From Isoetes taiwanensis (Eukaryota > Streptophyta > Lycopodiopsida > Isoetales > Isoetaceae), in the NCBI GenBank assembly GCA_021234155.1, contig JAJEKV010000071.1:921996-985995 (forward strand): a DNA stretch of 64,000 nucleotides, in the 5' to 3' direction. Below the pieces are notes generated by a model. That model did no database searches. It saw only the letters and a program-made list of their open reading frames with translations, and was not told the DNA's origin. The translations under genes were made by a program, and so were the position numbers. This document shows positions 44,080 to 54,779 of the stretch, piece by piece (position 1 is the stretch's first letter; every line of letters begins with the position of its first letter).

Positions 44080-44477
44080 TCTTTCTTATATGCAGGGCTG
44101 TTCCCAGGAAATTCTATTCTAGAACCTACATGCATGCACGACACTTGGCACGATCTCATCCATTAGAGTGGCGCGATCCTGACCATCGGCCTAGATATAT
44201 AAGGAGGCACCTCCTTCTTGTCAAACCATTCCGGTTCAACGCCAGTCTTGAGCCTTCTAGGCATCTGTCTCGTATTCCTGCTTGCCTTCGGGCCATTTTA
44301 CTCTTTATTCCTTTTCATATATCAGATTCTTTGCCGATCTTGGCATATTTCTTCCGTATTTCTTGCGTATTTTTCACGTATTTTCCTTGTTCTCGCGTAG
44401 GTTCATGACAGTTTGAACTGGAATCCCTTACCGGTTCTTGCCTGCTCTTTTATCTATATTGAGCAATTCCTGTCTCT
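44080..44477 (+). promoter_or_regulatory. Probable 5' LTR/leader of the chromovirus
   Basis: GATATATAAGGAGG (TATA-like, about 44194-44207) is followed by a long pyrimidine-rich leader up to the gag start at 44478. No second copy of this segment was found after 56160, so its identity as an LTR is from position only. Confidence 0.45.
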
Positions 44478-45060
44478 ATGGAGGAGGTTTCATCCTTATT
44501 ACAGCAGGTCCAACAACTTGTTCAAGTATGCCAGCAGTTGCAGTTGGATAATAAGGAGTTCCAGGATTGAGTAGCTTCTCGTGAATCAACCTCTAGTTCT
44601 GGGAGGAGGTCATCGAAGATCAGCCTATCAGAAAATTTTGATGGCACTAGATCCAAGCTCCGAGGTTTTTTGAATCAGATTCTGCTTGTTATTTGGCTCC
44701 ACCCTCACAGGTATCCTACAGATTGGGAACAGGTCGGTCTAGTTGGCTCTCTTTTTTCTGGGTCAGCCTTGAGTTGATTTGCCCCCCCGAGTTGCAAAAT
44801 TTTGCTTTATTTACTGCAGACTTTGAGGCATGTTTTGGAGACACTGATTGGCAATGTACAACAGTAACCAAGCTTGGCAACCTCAGGCGAGGTTCTCGTC
44901 TGGCTTCAGTTTATGCTTCTGAGTTTTGACATATTGCCGTAGACACAGTCTGGGACGATGCGGCTCTTTGGGACTGTTTTCAAAGAGGGCTCCGTGAGGA
45001 TGTCTTTATTATAATGTTTTGGCGTGGGTCTTCAATGGAGACCTAATTTGGACGGCTAGG
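44478..45060 (+). pseudogene. Chromovirus gag, N-terminal part
   Basis: Starts with ATG at 44478: MEEVSSLLQQVQQLVQ, then SRESTSSSGRRSSKISLS, FDGTRSKLRGFLNQI, HPHRYPTDWEQVGLVGSLFS, TLRHVLETLIGN and, in another phase, GLREDVF. This is the capsid part of a Tcn1-like Ty3/gypsy element. It carries several stops and a phase change. Homology ends near 45010-45060 and picks up again at about 52110 with TKFAVRCDNRLL, so gag is interrupted by about 7 kb. Confidence 0.75.
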
Positions 45061-45688
45061 ATTTGATATGTTGTCGTATGGTTGAGATTTGATGCAGCAC
45101 AATTTCGTGTTTAGGGTTATAGCGCTCGATGGATTTTCTCTTACAGAAGCAGGGGTTTTCTGCCTGCTTCCTGGCATCGGCTATTAGTTTTCTTCCCGTT
45201 GTTGCGATTCTTGGGGCCGCTGCTTTAGAGAAGGAGCTATAAACTTGAGTGATCCTGTCATTGACCAAGCATGGCCTCTGGACATCCTTCCGCCAGTTAG
45301 AGCATTCTCAGACCGAAAAACGGTGTCTGTGTCTGGCATTCTCAGACCGAAGTAGGGTTTTCTTTGGATGTGTGGAGCGGGAAACATATGGTTCTTGGCC
45401 GTGGTTTTTTGGCTGTTCCTTAGAAATCTAAGAAGAAAGCAAAGCTTGGTTGAGTATGTCCGTGAAAGGGATGTGAGTCATGTCGTGGTAAGCCGCCGAT
45501 CAAAGCTTACTTTCACGCAGCCTTGGTATGCTTACGTATTTGTGGACTGATAGGTATGCTTATCGATTCTAGATTTTTGTTCTTGGGCCATTTGCAAGTA
45601 ATTGCTTGGAAACTGTTTGCTAAAAGCTAGATTTTTATGGGATGTTATGCTTTTAATCAGTAATCTTTAGAGAGAGCCGTGAGCATTG
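45061..45688. other. Insert in the chromovirus gag, left part
   Basis: No recognisable gene. The 5-bp target CATTG at 45684-45688 is the left flank of the next LTR element. It continues on the right side of that element at 48666, so the 45061-45688 and 48666-52110 pieces were once joined. Confidence 0.5.
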
Positions 45689-46040
45689 TGTTTAGATTCT
45701 TGGCATACACCCTGCAACAGCAGTCCATGACTGCCGGATGCTACAAAGCTGCCATGCTCAGGATCACAAAACAAGAACAAGAGAAAGAAAAATGTACAAA
45801 GAATGAAGGAAACTTGAGCTAATGAGGCTCTCCAAATTTGAGATAAAACCTGAGTACATCTGAAGAGGCTCCGGTCTAATATAGTGTAGACCGCAAATCT
45901 GAGCCGTACATCTAACTAAATCTAATCCCTACACTTATGTTAACCTAATCATGCCAAGTGTCAGTCTGCCACCACTGACACCTAACATGTGCATGCATCT
46001 AACATGTGCATGCACAATGTTAACCACTAGGTGGTTAACA
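45689..46040 (-). repeat. 3' LTR of the young element
   Basis: 352 bp. On the minus strand it begins TGTTAACCACCTAGTGGTTA, a perfect palindrome around CTAG at the LTR tip. Inside are CATGTGCATGCA words repeated twice. Confidence 0.95.
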
Positions 46041-46056
46041 CTGCCTCCCCCTAAAA
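46041..46056 (-). promoter_or_regulatory. Polypurine tract of the young element
   Basis: Complement reads TTTTAGGGGGAGGCAG directly before the TG of the 3' LTR. Confidence 0.8.
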
Positions 46057-46389
46057 GTTTTTAGCACAAAAACATGTACAGACTTTTATAAGACAAGTCC
46101 GACAATTACAACATGGTGCCAAAAATTTTAGGGGCGAAAATGATGGTAATGGTTGGGTTGTGTTGCCGAAAGATCTTCAAGAAGGCATTGATGACGAAGA
46201 GGATCCGAAGGAATGTCGATGCAGAACATGGATCATAGGAATTTTGGGCCAAAAAAACATGAAGACCATCCCCTTATATTATGGGGAAGTCCATTGTAAC
46301 AAAGATTGCCCCAAAATTGCACTTAAAAACAAGTATAATAGGGGGTCTTAAAAACATAAGCACGAGGAAAGTGTCCCCCGTGATCAGCC

Positions 46390-46650
46390 ATAGAAGAGTG
46401 TGACTATGCGTGACAATATTTTTGAAGAGCGTGGATCGTGAGCTAGGAGCGTGGCCATGAACATGCGTGAGCAAGCGTGGGTGCAGCGTGGCTCTGTGGG
46501 CATGGGCGTGAGTATGGCTGGTGAGGCGTGAGTGTGGAAAGAAAAAGCGTGAGCAGCGTGGCTTAGGCGTGGACAAGCGTGGGCAAGCGTGGGTTAGCGT
46601 GGGCTCAGGCGTGGGTTAGCGTGGGCAAGCATAAATAACGGCGTGGGTCA
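46390..46650. repeat. AGCGTGG degenerate repeat in the LTR element interior
   Basis: GCGTGAGC, AGCGTGGG and GGCGTGGG words recur about twenty times in 260 bp, with short linkers (CAA, TTA, CTCAG). It lies near the 3' end of the interior (minus orientation). Antisense frames of His/Ala/Thr codons result from it. Confidence 0.85.
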
Positions 46651-48289
46651 ACGTTGCGTGGAAGATATCTGCGCTGGTCCACGGCACGGACCCCGGGAGC
46701 GCAAACAGAGCAGGCGTGAAGCAATTTTAATTGAAGTGTCGACGGCCGTGAGCCAGGAAAACGTCAAATTCATCTGGGCCATAGATACAAGCTGCCAAAT
46801 CACAGCCGTTGGAAAAAACCCTAGCCTGAGCTGCAACCCTAGCCGAAAATGCTCTGCACTGACCGGATTTGAAGGCGAAATAGCCGCTTCTTGCTTAACA
46901 TAGATGCAAGCTGGAAATTACGAATCTGGTAAAGGCGAGAGATGATCTTAGAAATATGAGCTGCTATGGATAGGAGTGGGCCCGGAAGTGATGGAACGAG
47001 CTATGTAGAAAAATAGATGGGGTTGTTTGCAAGAAGAGGGACTGCTATTGCTTCACCTTTGCAGGATGGAGAGTAAAGAGATATGGGAAGCTGTGGTTTG
47101 AAGCCGATCGATCTTTGGCTAGAAAAACTTTGGTGCGTAAGCGTTTTTAGCGATTTGAATAGATAGGCATTTGTTGGATAAACTTCGAATAGAAAAATAG
47201 CCTGAAAAGCTGTGCGGGAGAGATAAAATATTTAACTCTGCTCAACAAAGATGTTCAAAGTGAATCTTCTTGACTGATGAAAAGATTTGGTTTATTTGCA
47301 GATGATCGAGACCAAGGAGCTTAAGAAATCCGACCCAGAGGCTGCGAAAATTTCTTTCACGATGATGGCTTCTTCAAAAAATGGCTCTAAAAATCACGTA
47401 TATCCGAGGCGAGAGAGGTGGGGGCTAAGCGAAATGCTGGTCCTCTTAAAAAATTCAATGAGTATACAATTTGGAAGCCGAAATCTTTGGAAGAAAATCC
47501 TTCTCTTTCCATGTTCGAAAAAAAGCGAGTGTTTGTGCTTGAAATGGGTCTGGCGAACTAGATAGAGCGTCAAAGAACTTAGAATATCCGGTGTGATGCA
47601 AAGGCTCTCGTGGAGGTAGAAAGGAAATGAATCAAGGTAACGGTGATGAAAAATCATATTTGCTTGAATCACCGCACCAACTCTGGCTATATGCTGCGGT
47701 AATGTATAAGCTCAAGAAACATCTGGAACTCTTGTATTTGCGGGGAGCTATGGAGACAAAAATCGGCTTTTGCGTAAGAAAACCTTGAAATCAAGCAACT
47801 AGGAACGTGAACATATGGGCTCAAAGGGGCTAGCCAAGTCTTGGGCCCTCTATAAATAAACTGAAGAAGAAATGATAGAGAATATTTTTGGTGTGCAAGA
47901 GCACGATTTTTGATAGAGGATAATGAAAAAGAGCATGATATTTGGACATTTTTTCAGCAGTGAGAAGAGAAAAGAGGATCAAACTTTTGATTTTTCTGAA
48001 AATCTTAGAGGAGAGTCTTTGTCACCACTCGTAAATCCCCATCAGAAAAGCGGCTTTGTCGCTGTAGAAAAAAACAGAGTTTTTGAAAACGATTTTCATA
48101 ACAAACTAAGGGCTAAGGAATTGATTGACAAAGGGGCCTCCAGCCGGACCATTTCAACAACTGGTTGGGCCAAATAAAGGGATTGAAGGGTTGAGAGTAG
48201 TGTACAAGAAGTATTCAAGAACTGACGATGATGAGAGCAGCAAGAACAACAGCAAAACAGCAAGGCTGAAGCAAGTGATCACGAGCGAA
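46651..48289. other. Interior of the young LTR element, no coding potential recognised
   Basis: Frames on both strands are short. The longest, at 47923-48177 plus, is antisense to the element and unrecognised. There is no zinc knuckle, protease, integrase or reverse transcriptase. Confidence 0.6.
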
Positions 48290-48308
48290 CCCGGCATAAC
48301 GGCGCCAA
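48290..48308 (-). promoter_or_regulatory. Primer-binding site of the young element
   Basis: The minus strand reads TTGGCGCCGTTATGCCGGG immediately inside the 5' LTR. It resembles the plant tRNA-Asp complement with a small insertion (TAT). Confidence 0.75.
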
Positions 48309-48660
48309 TGTTTGGATTCTTGGCATACACCCTGCAACAGCAGTCCATGACTGCCGGATGCTACAAAGCTGCCATGCTCAGGATCACAAAACAAGAACAA
48401 GAGAAAGAAAAATGTACAAAGAATGAAGGAAACTTGAGCTAATGAGGCTCTCCAAATTTGAGATAAAACCTGAGTACATCTGAAGAGGCTCCGGTCTAAT
48501 ATAGTGTAGACCGCAAATCTGAGCCGTACATCTAACTAAATCTAATCCCTACACTTATGTTAACCTAATCATGCCAAGTGTCAGTCTGCCACCACTGACA
48601 CCTAACATGTGCATGCATCTAACATGTGCATGCACAATGTTAACCACTAGGTGGTTAACA
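48309..48660 (-). repeat. 5' LTR of the young element
   Basis: 352 bp, essentially the same sequence as 45689-46040. The plus-strand frame 48125-48442 that crosses its edge is not a gene. Confidence 0.95.
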
Positions 48661-48665
48661 CATTG

Positions 48666-49300
48666 GCATGTTTTCTACTGCCTGGCACACAGTTGACAGT
48701 TTCTTCATCATCAGTAATATTTAGAAAGAACTGCAAAAACATCAAGGTAGGCCATTTGCATATTTTCTACTGCATATTTTCTACTGCCATTTGCATATTT
48801 GCATCAAGGTTACAGAGTGGTCAATTTCCAAATTCAGCTCATAAAGAAGTATCTCAATTGTCATGCTTCTCAGTGTGTGTGCATAACAATGCTATAGGTA
48901 GGCACTGTTATAAGTTTATGACTCTGTTTACACTTCCTACTTCATTAAAGACAAAGAAAGAAAATCAAATGGAAATGTTGGCATTGTTTCCCCATTTCTG
49001 TGTATGATAAGATTGAAAATTCTATTTCCTTAGTGTGTTAAATTATGTTCTTAAGCTGTTTGTTAGCTGTGTAATACCATTAAATTTAGTGGGTTGATGC
49101 AGGCTGGGACATTCTTTGACATGGCTTGGAATAATGCAAATACATGTCAATGAGGACTCATGAGGCAAATAGTGGAGATGGCTCTCTTGAGCAACCCCTT
49201 CTAGAGCAAGTGAGTCTCTGGTGTGAATGGTTGAGGGCCAATCTGGTGCACATATTTTTGTTAGTCGTATAAACATATGGCCATGTAGGAGATGCAGACA
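48666..49300. other. Insert in the chromovirus gag, middle, no gene
   Basis: CATATTTTCTACTGC and GCCATTTGCATATTT words are repeated at 48757-48805. No coding segment is recognised. Confidence 0.4.
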
Positions 49301-49334
49301 GCACCTTCGAAATGAATAAAGTTGGGGTTTATTG

Positions 49335-50180
49335 CAGGGTTAATAGAAAGCCCGAAGCTGCATCTGAAGTCTGAACGGATTCTTTTCGGAGCTACATGTA
49401 GGAACCTTTTCTACAAACGAATGGATGTTAATGGTCCAGTGACTGACCCTTTAACTGGTCAAAAGGTATAATATCCCGTCCATTTGATGGAATGCAATCT
49501 TTACATTTACCTTCATGTGCACGTGACTTGCAGGTGGAGAAAATCGGTTTTGTGATATCTCTTGAAAAATTCGTTAGGACCACAATGCTGCAGCCACTGC
49601 ACAGGCCCCAAATTCACTGCCAAAGTGATGGAAAATACAAAGGCAGTGCTTGAAGAAGCTGGTACATTTGGAGAAACAAAGTAAGATTCTTTTTTCAACA
49701 GCTTTTGTATACATCAATTTACTTTTCCTACAGCATTCAACCCGAACCAATGTTTACAGGATGCATTGCATGCCTTGAAATGCTCTTTGAAGGGTGAAGA
49801 AGCTCTTCTATATGCAACACATGTACGTTTCTATATTTTGGAATTATCGGGTTCTCATGTGTTTCCTCATTTCATTTGCATACATCTAAATTATTTTCCA
49901 CTTTAGATTATTAGATGGGAAAAGCTGCCTCCATATGAGAGGGCCATGTTCCAAGCTGAGCGTCAGGTATAACATTTTAGGTATACCCATTTTATGGGTA
50001 TTATTAACTTGCGCTGATAAGAATATGGTTTCGTTTGCAGGAACACTTTCAATAGCAGAGCAGTGAACGTGCAATGGCGGTATGGAAAATACAAAGGCAG
50101 TGCTTGAAGAAGCTGGTACATTTGGAGAATTTGAAAATAAGGCCATTGAAGATTTTCAAAAGTTATTTGAAGATTGAACT
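49335..50180 (+). pseudogene. Exon-like fragments of an unidentified host-type gene
   Basis: Plus-strand open segments are bounded by plausible splice sites. Segment a (49335-49466) reads KLHLKSERILFGATCRNLFY and DVNGPVTDPLTGQK before a GTATAA. Segment b (after TTGCAG at about 49533) starts VEKIGFVISLEKFVRTT and shifts phase to VMENTKAVLEEAGTFGETK before GTAAGA at about 49680. Segment c (about 49760) reads DALHALKCSLKGEEALLYAT. Segment d (about 49908-49968) reads IIRWEKLPPYERAMFQAERQ before GTATAAC, and a TTGCAG precedes a last piece at about 50040. Segment b's MENTKAV block is repeated at 50078. I do not recognise the protein. The order and splice sites suggest captured or decayed host exons. 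Confidence 0.5.
49626..50127. repeat. 50-bp duplication of an exon piece
   Basis: ATGGAAAATACAAAGGCAGT and the following GCTTGAAGAAGCTGGTACATTTGGAGAA occur at 49628-49676 and 50078-50126 without visible differences. In the second copy the frame continues FENKAIEDFQKLFED before a stop. Confidence 0.85.
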
Positions 50181-50329
50181 TTGCTACCAAAAACTGGTAC
50201 ACTTTACTGCCGGAGACGGACATGCCGCCATAGCCATCCTCTGTCCTAACTTCGTGGTTGGAGAATCAGAAAGAGCAGGTCAGGATTTGATGATCGATTT
50301 TATGGCAGAGATTCAATGTTGAGGTAAGG

Positions 50330-52100
50330 TCTACGATAGCAACACTCTTTTACAATTGGGCGCTTTCCAACAACAACTCTCTATAACCTGATTCAAAATG
50401 TGGAAGTGGATCATGTATGTGGGCAATAATTGCCAGGCATTAAGATCGAGTGAATATGCAATAATTCAAAAAAGCATTGAATTAACACCTCCAATAGTTG
50501 TAAGAGATATTGTGCTTAAGGTTCCAGTTGCTTATCTTGGGAGACTTATCATGATATGAACAGAGTTAATTCAGAATCCCCGCATCTGGAGTTGCTGGTT
50601 CATTGGTGTCAGGTCTGTATTTGTAGATTATTGTTAACCAATTGCTCAAGTTTAACTGTGAAATACAGTATATTTGCATTGTACATGGGACCATCCAGCT
50701 TTTGCCAACTCTTAAGGCCTTCTCAAAAGGACTTTGCATGAATGTGTGAAGAACTCGGAAGGGCGTGCACAACTAATCAGTACCTACTGGAATATCTACG
50801 TTGTGCTCCGCCAGTTAATAAGTGGAAGATACAACTGACAACAACAATGTAGACGATTGTAAGTTAAGTAGATTGATAAATTTGCATAAGAATGGGCATC
50901 TTTTTCATTGGGATGTATATAAGTTCTTGTAGGGTTGCTTGAATCCTAATTGACGCCAGATCAATTGCTTTAACTCTAAATTCTATCATCCTAATCTTCT
51001 TTCCCAATTTAACACACACAGAACGCTACAATGCCATCAGCCAAACCGGGTATATCAGCCCCCGGTGATTGGCTATAAACTGGCATTTCGTTTTTGAATT
51101 TGTTGGTTGAAAGCTATATCGTGTGTTTTAGTTTTATCTTCTTTTTTATAGCATTGAAGCTAGCCTCCTCTGATCCTTTGCATACTGTCTTAAGAAATTA
51201 GAAGAAGAGGATGCTTCAATGAATAACATTAACATGGTTGTCTTAATTATATGTACATGATTTGCAACCATGCCCTTTGAAATAATGATAATGTCAGAAC
51301 TCACCTTATGCCAGGCCAATAGGCCATTGTATAACTGAAGGCTGGCTTCTTAAAACACAATACAAATTGTGCAATCTAAGGTCTGTGATACGTGTTCTCT
51401 TAGACAAACTTTTGCAAAACTATTAACCTATATATGAACCAACTTTGACATTCACAATCAGGATGCATTAAGGCTGATTAATAATCATGCAGGAACCTAT
51501 GGGATAAAATCAATTGATCAATATTTTCATGTCCAATAAATGATGAAAGCGAATTAATGTATTGCCTATATTGCCCTAGCATTACTAAGTATCATTCCCT
51601 CACATAGGTTTAGCACACTAAAATTAAGAGATGTTTGTCATTTAAAACCTTGGGGCTAACCTTGCTGGGAGATAAGGTATGCAATATTTGGTACTAAAAG
51701 GCCCAATGTTATGTTGGGTTTCCTAAGCACATTCCCTGTGCAAACAATTTTGCGCCCAATGTTATGTTGTGTTTCTTAAACCCATGCCAAGTTGTTCACT
51801 AGCCAATTGCATGTTGGGTTTCTATTCCCTATTTTCCCAACTGCATGTTATATTCGGTTTCCTTAATATTTACCATGATCCATTGTAACACTCCCGTGTT
51901 ACCACGGCTTCCGGTCAGAACATTGATTTCGGCCATCATTAATGGGGCATGCTAATACCCAGCAGCACTGGGCACTATAACTATGTTTGAATATTTCTCT
52001 CTTCCAATAATAAAAGCTTATTGCACACATTTCTTATTGCAATAAAAACATTTACAAACTTCCAACGAATGCCCAGCAACGGCCAAGGCAAATTAGTAAA
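50330..52100. other. Insert in the chromovirus gag, right part, no gene
   Basis: AT-rich, short frames only. TGTTATGTTGGGTTTC/TGTTATGTTGTGTTTC phrases repeat at 51710-51775. TGTAACACTCCCGTGTTACC at 51885 resembles the start of some chromovirus LTRs, but no partner copy was found. Confidence 0.4.
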
Positions 52101-52109
52101 AGGATATGT

Positions 52110-53050
52110 TGTTGACTATGAAGGATCCGAATCTTGGATGAAGCTACAAAGTTTGCGGTTCGTTGTGATAACCGTCTTTTGGCGTGAGGCAAGAAAAACG
52201 AAATCAGCATGTTTCTTTACTTCCCCAAGCTCCAGTGATCACACCAGTTTTTGCACTGCCCACGTCTCCGGAAGGCCCAGTGCTTATATAAATTGATGGT
52301 GTGGTTCAAGTGCCCTTGTCTGCAGCTGAGAAGCAACGCCAAAGAGAGGCTAATTTTTTCCTCTATTGTGGAGGAGCTGGCCATATTGCTTGTGGATGTC
52401 CTATTAAGCGATCAAACTGTTCGAGCCCCGTCCGAATAGTAGGAGTCTCTCGACGGTTGCCTGACATTCCTTCAACTCCCCCTACATGTGACGAAGGTTT
52501 TATTCCCTCAGACAAGGTCAATAAAGAATGTTTTTTCTCTATTTCATTGGAGTCGGAGATTGGGAGGATAGTGACGCTGACACAACTTGATTGTGGTGCG
52601 AATGCCTCCTTCATAGATAGTATGTTTGCTACTAAGCATGCCATTCCTAGAAGCAGGTTCGAGCATCCTAGCTCTATTAATGTGATTGATGAAGCGCGTG
52701 AGATAAGCGCGGTATGGACACAAAATGTCTTTGCACCTCTTCACGTTTTGTTCGGAGGAGCTTCTTGTAGCATTTTCTTCAATCTCATCGCTAGCCCACA
52801 TGCGCCAGTAGTCTTGGGTGGCTCGAGCGACATAACCCACAGATTGATTGACGTATTAGATCCATTCGGTTTGCTGGTTCGAGCTTTAGTTCCAATTCAT
52901 CTACGATTCGGGCCTCGCATCAATATCTATTTCGGTCCGCATGCGGTATCGTGGGCTTACGATTACGTCCTTGCTATTCTGTTTTACGCTCCACATCCCT
53001 ATTCGACTCTTGTCTCTACTCGGTTCATGTTTGATTCGACCATGTTCTAG
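52110..53050 (+). pseudogene. Chromovirus gag C-terminus, zinc knuckle and protease
   Basis: DEATKFAVRCDNRLL (about 52140) is followed by a TGA and phase changes. The 52301-53050 frame then reads PLSAAEKQRQREANFF and the zinc knuckle region LYCGGAGHIACGCP. The aspartic protease follows with TLTQLDCGANASFID, where the usual DSGA is DCGA. Later SIFFNLIASPHAPVVLG belongs to the protease C-terminal region. After about 52990 the frame is open but no longer recognisable. Confidence 0.8.
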
Positions 53051-53380
53051 ATGATGTCGGCTCGAGTTCTTGTTCGGTTCTGCTCTAGTTCTGCTCCGGT
53101 TCTGTTCGGTTGCTCCTACTTACGCTCCCGTTCTGCTCTCGCTCCCCGTTCTTGTTCACATTTTACGTAGAGGTTTCTTCCGGCCTCGGAGCCAGTATCT
53201 CGAAGATCTCTCTTCACAAGTTTATCAAATCTAGTAGGCAAGATCGAGTTCAACATTTACAATCCAAAGCTCATCCTTGACTAGCTGCGCCCGAAGCGTC
53301 ACGCTCATGTCCTTCCCGATAAGTACAAGGATTTTAGCGATGTTTTTGATAAGGTCAAAAGCCGATAAGCTTCGAAGCAT
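53051..53380. other. Pyrimidine-rich linker between protease and RT
   Basis: GTTCTGCTC and GTTCTTGTTC words repeat at 53060-53155. This corresponds to the linker of the polyprotein, which is often low complexity. Confidence 0.4.
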
Positions 53381-53691
53381 CGTTCCTATGACCGCCCCAT
53401 TGATTTTCAGCTAGGGACAACCCCACCATTTGGTTCTATCTATGGCTTATCGCTAACAGAATTGGAGACTTTGCGGACCTATATCGAGGAGAATCTTGTG
53501 ACTGATTTTCAATCACCCGCATGAGCTGTCATCTTCTTTGTTTCCAAGAAAGATGGTTCTTTGCTACTAGTTGTGGATTATCGCGACCCCAACAAGATCA
53601 CTGTGTGTAATCGATATCCTCTCCCTCTGATTCCAGAGTTACTTGAGCGGCTATAAGGTGCATGATACTTCACGAAAATAGATCTTCGAGG
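53381..53691 (+). pseudogene. Chromovirus reverse transcriptase, N-terminal part
   Basis: Reads FGSIYGLSLTELETLRTYIE, then [40 protein letters not shown] and YFTKIDLR, the first part of a Ty3 RT up to the first catalytic Asp (KIDLR). Two or more stops interrupt it. The sequence breaks off at CTTCGAGG, where a hAT-type element has inserted. Confidence 0.88.
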
Positions 53692-54319
53692 CTAAGTTCA
53701 TAAGATGTGCGCATCTTAAAATAAGATGCTTAGATGTAGATGTGTGCGCATCGACACCCGCATCTGACATAGATGCTTCACCTTATTTTTTTCAATTTTT
53801 TTTTTTTGCCAAAAACATTTAGATTAGGTTGCCTGATATCGATGACCCTAAAATAGGTGTAGTTTGTTGCCTCTTTGGCCTTCTGTAACATTTTCTCTTC
53901 AAAGCTCTTTGTTGACGATGGGCAAGTGATAAATCGGGTATGTAGGGTCTATAAGGAGGTCGAGAGTTAGGCCAGAAGTTTGCATCTGGATTGAGAGGTC
54001 AGCAACAGAGAAAAAAGGTATGTTGCAGCCGATCAGGAGGCCTGCAATAATGCAAAAGGATCTGCAGCAAGAAACCTGTAAAAGCAAGATCTGTAACAGT
54101 TTTCTCTTCTATTATTCATAAATATTCTGTATTTTAATTCTAAAAGTCTCTATATATCAAAGGTATTTAAGGCTCCAATGGAGTGGAGGTATTTTTTGAC
54201 AATTTAAAATTTTTTCAAACGCATCTTAACCGCATCTTAAAACTTAGATGCTTCGATGCTTTAGATGCTTTCGATGTGTCGCATCTGACGCATCTCTCGT
54301 AAGATGCTTTTGAACTTAG
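53692..54319. mobile_element. hAT-type non-autonomous element in the RT
   Basis: A 628-bp element sits between two perfect 8-bp copies of CTTCGAGG (53684-53691 and 54320-54327), the length typical of hAT. Its ends are CTAAGTTCATAAG and, on the complement, CTAAGTTCAAAAG. Both subterminal regions are full of AAGATGC/GCATCTT/GATGC words, the usual clustered binding sites of hAT transposases. No transposase gene is present. Excision would restore the RT reading context. Confidence 0.92.
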
Positions 54320-54327
54320 CTTCGAGG

Positions 54328-54662
54328 TGCCTATTATCCGGATCAGGGAAGGTGACGAGTGGAAAACAACCTTTCGAACTCGGTATGGTCATTTTGAGTA
54401 TACCGCCATGCCTTTCGGCCTTACCAATGCTTTGGCGGTCTTTCAGCATATGGTTAACGATGTTTTTTGGGAGTTTTTGGATCTGTTTATTATCATCTAT
54501 CCAGATGATATTCTAGATTATTCGAAAAGGCTCGATAGCATACACAGGTGCTATCCCGCTTTGATTTCGTCGTTAAATTTCGGCTTGACATGCTTTAAGG
54601 GAAACCAGATGCTATTTCTCGCAGATCTTATTTCGAACCTGAGGCGGTGGAGCCAGCATTAA
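54328..54662 (+). pseudogene. Chromovirus reverse transcriptase, C-terminal part
   Basis: Reads [20 protein letters not shown], then [20 protein letters not shown] and [18 protein letters not shown]. The catalytic YxDD is YPDD in place of the usual YLDD. After that the frame changes phase and the RT/RNase H part is shortened, with [13 protein letters not shown] remnants before the integrase. Confidence 0.88.
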
Positions 54663-54779
54663 ATCAACAATCACAGGTTATTCTAGGACGATCAAGCATG
54701 ACTTATGGCCATCACTTTGTTCGAGAGGCCTCATGATACATCCTTGTTGGAGTCCTGTTAGGTACATCTCTTTCTTCCG

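Larger units (their letters stand above)
45689..48660 (-). mobile_element. Very young non-autonomous LTR retrotransposon (minus)
   Basis: Two 352-bp LTRs, 45689-46040 and 48309-48660, differ at only one position that I noticed (TGTTTA versus TGTTTG at base 6). They are flanked by a perfect 5-bp duplication, CATTG (45684-45688 and 48661-48665). On the minus strand the 5' LTR is the right-hand one. It is followed by TTGGCGCCGTTATGCCGGG, resembling the tRNA-Asp-type primer site TGGCGCCGTTGCCGGGG. The left LTR is preceded by an AGGGGGAGGCAG purine tract. The 2.27-kb interior has no gag or pol, so it must use another element's proteins. The near-identity of the LTRs implies a recent insertion. Confidence 0.93.

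Noticed and set aside
46274-46576. 100-codon minus-strand frame rich in His, Ala and Thr
   Set aside because: It is produced by the AGCGTGG repeat inside the LTR element.
51885-51990. TGTAACACTCCCGTGTTACC as a chromovirus LTR start
   Set aside because: No second copy or LTR end was found and gag homology resumes only at 52.1 kb; the evidence is a single short word.
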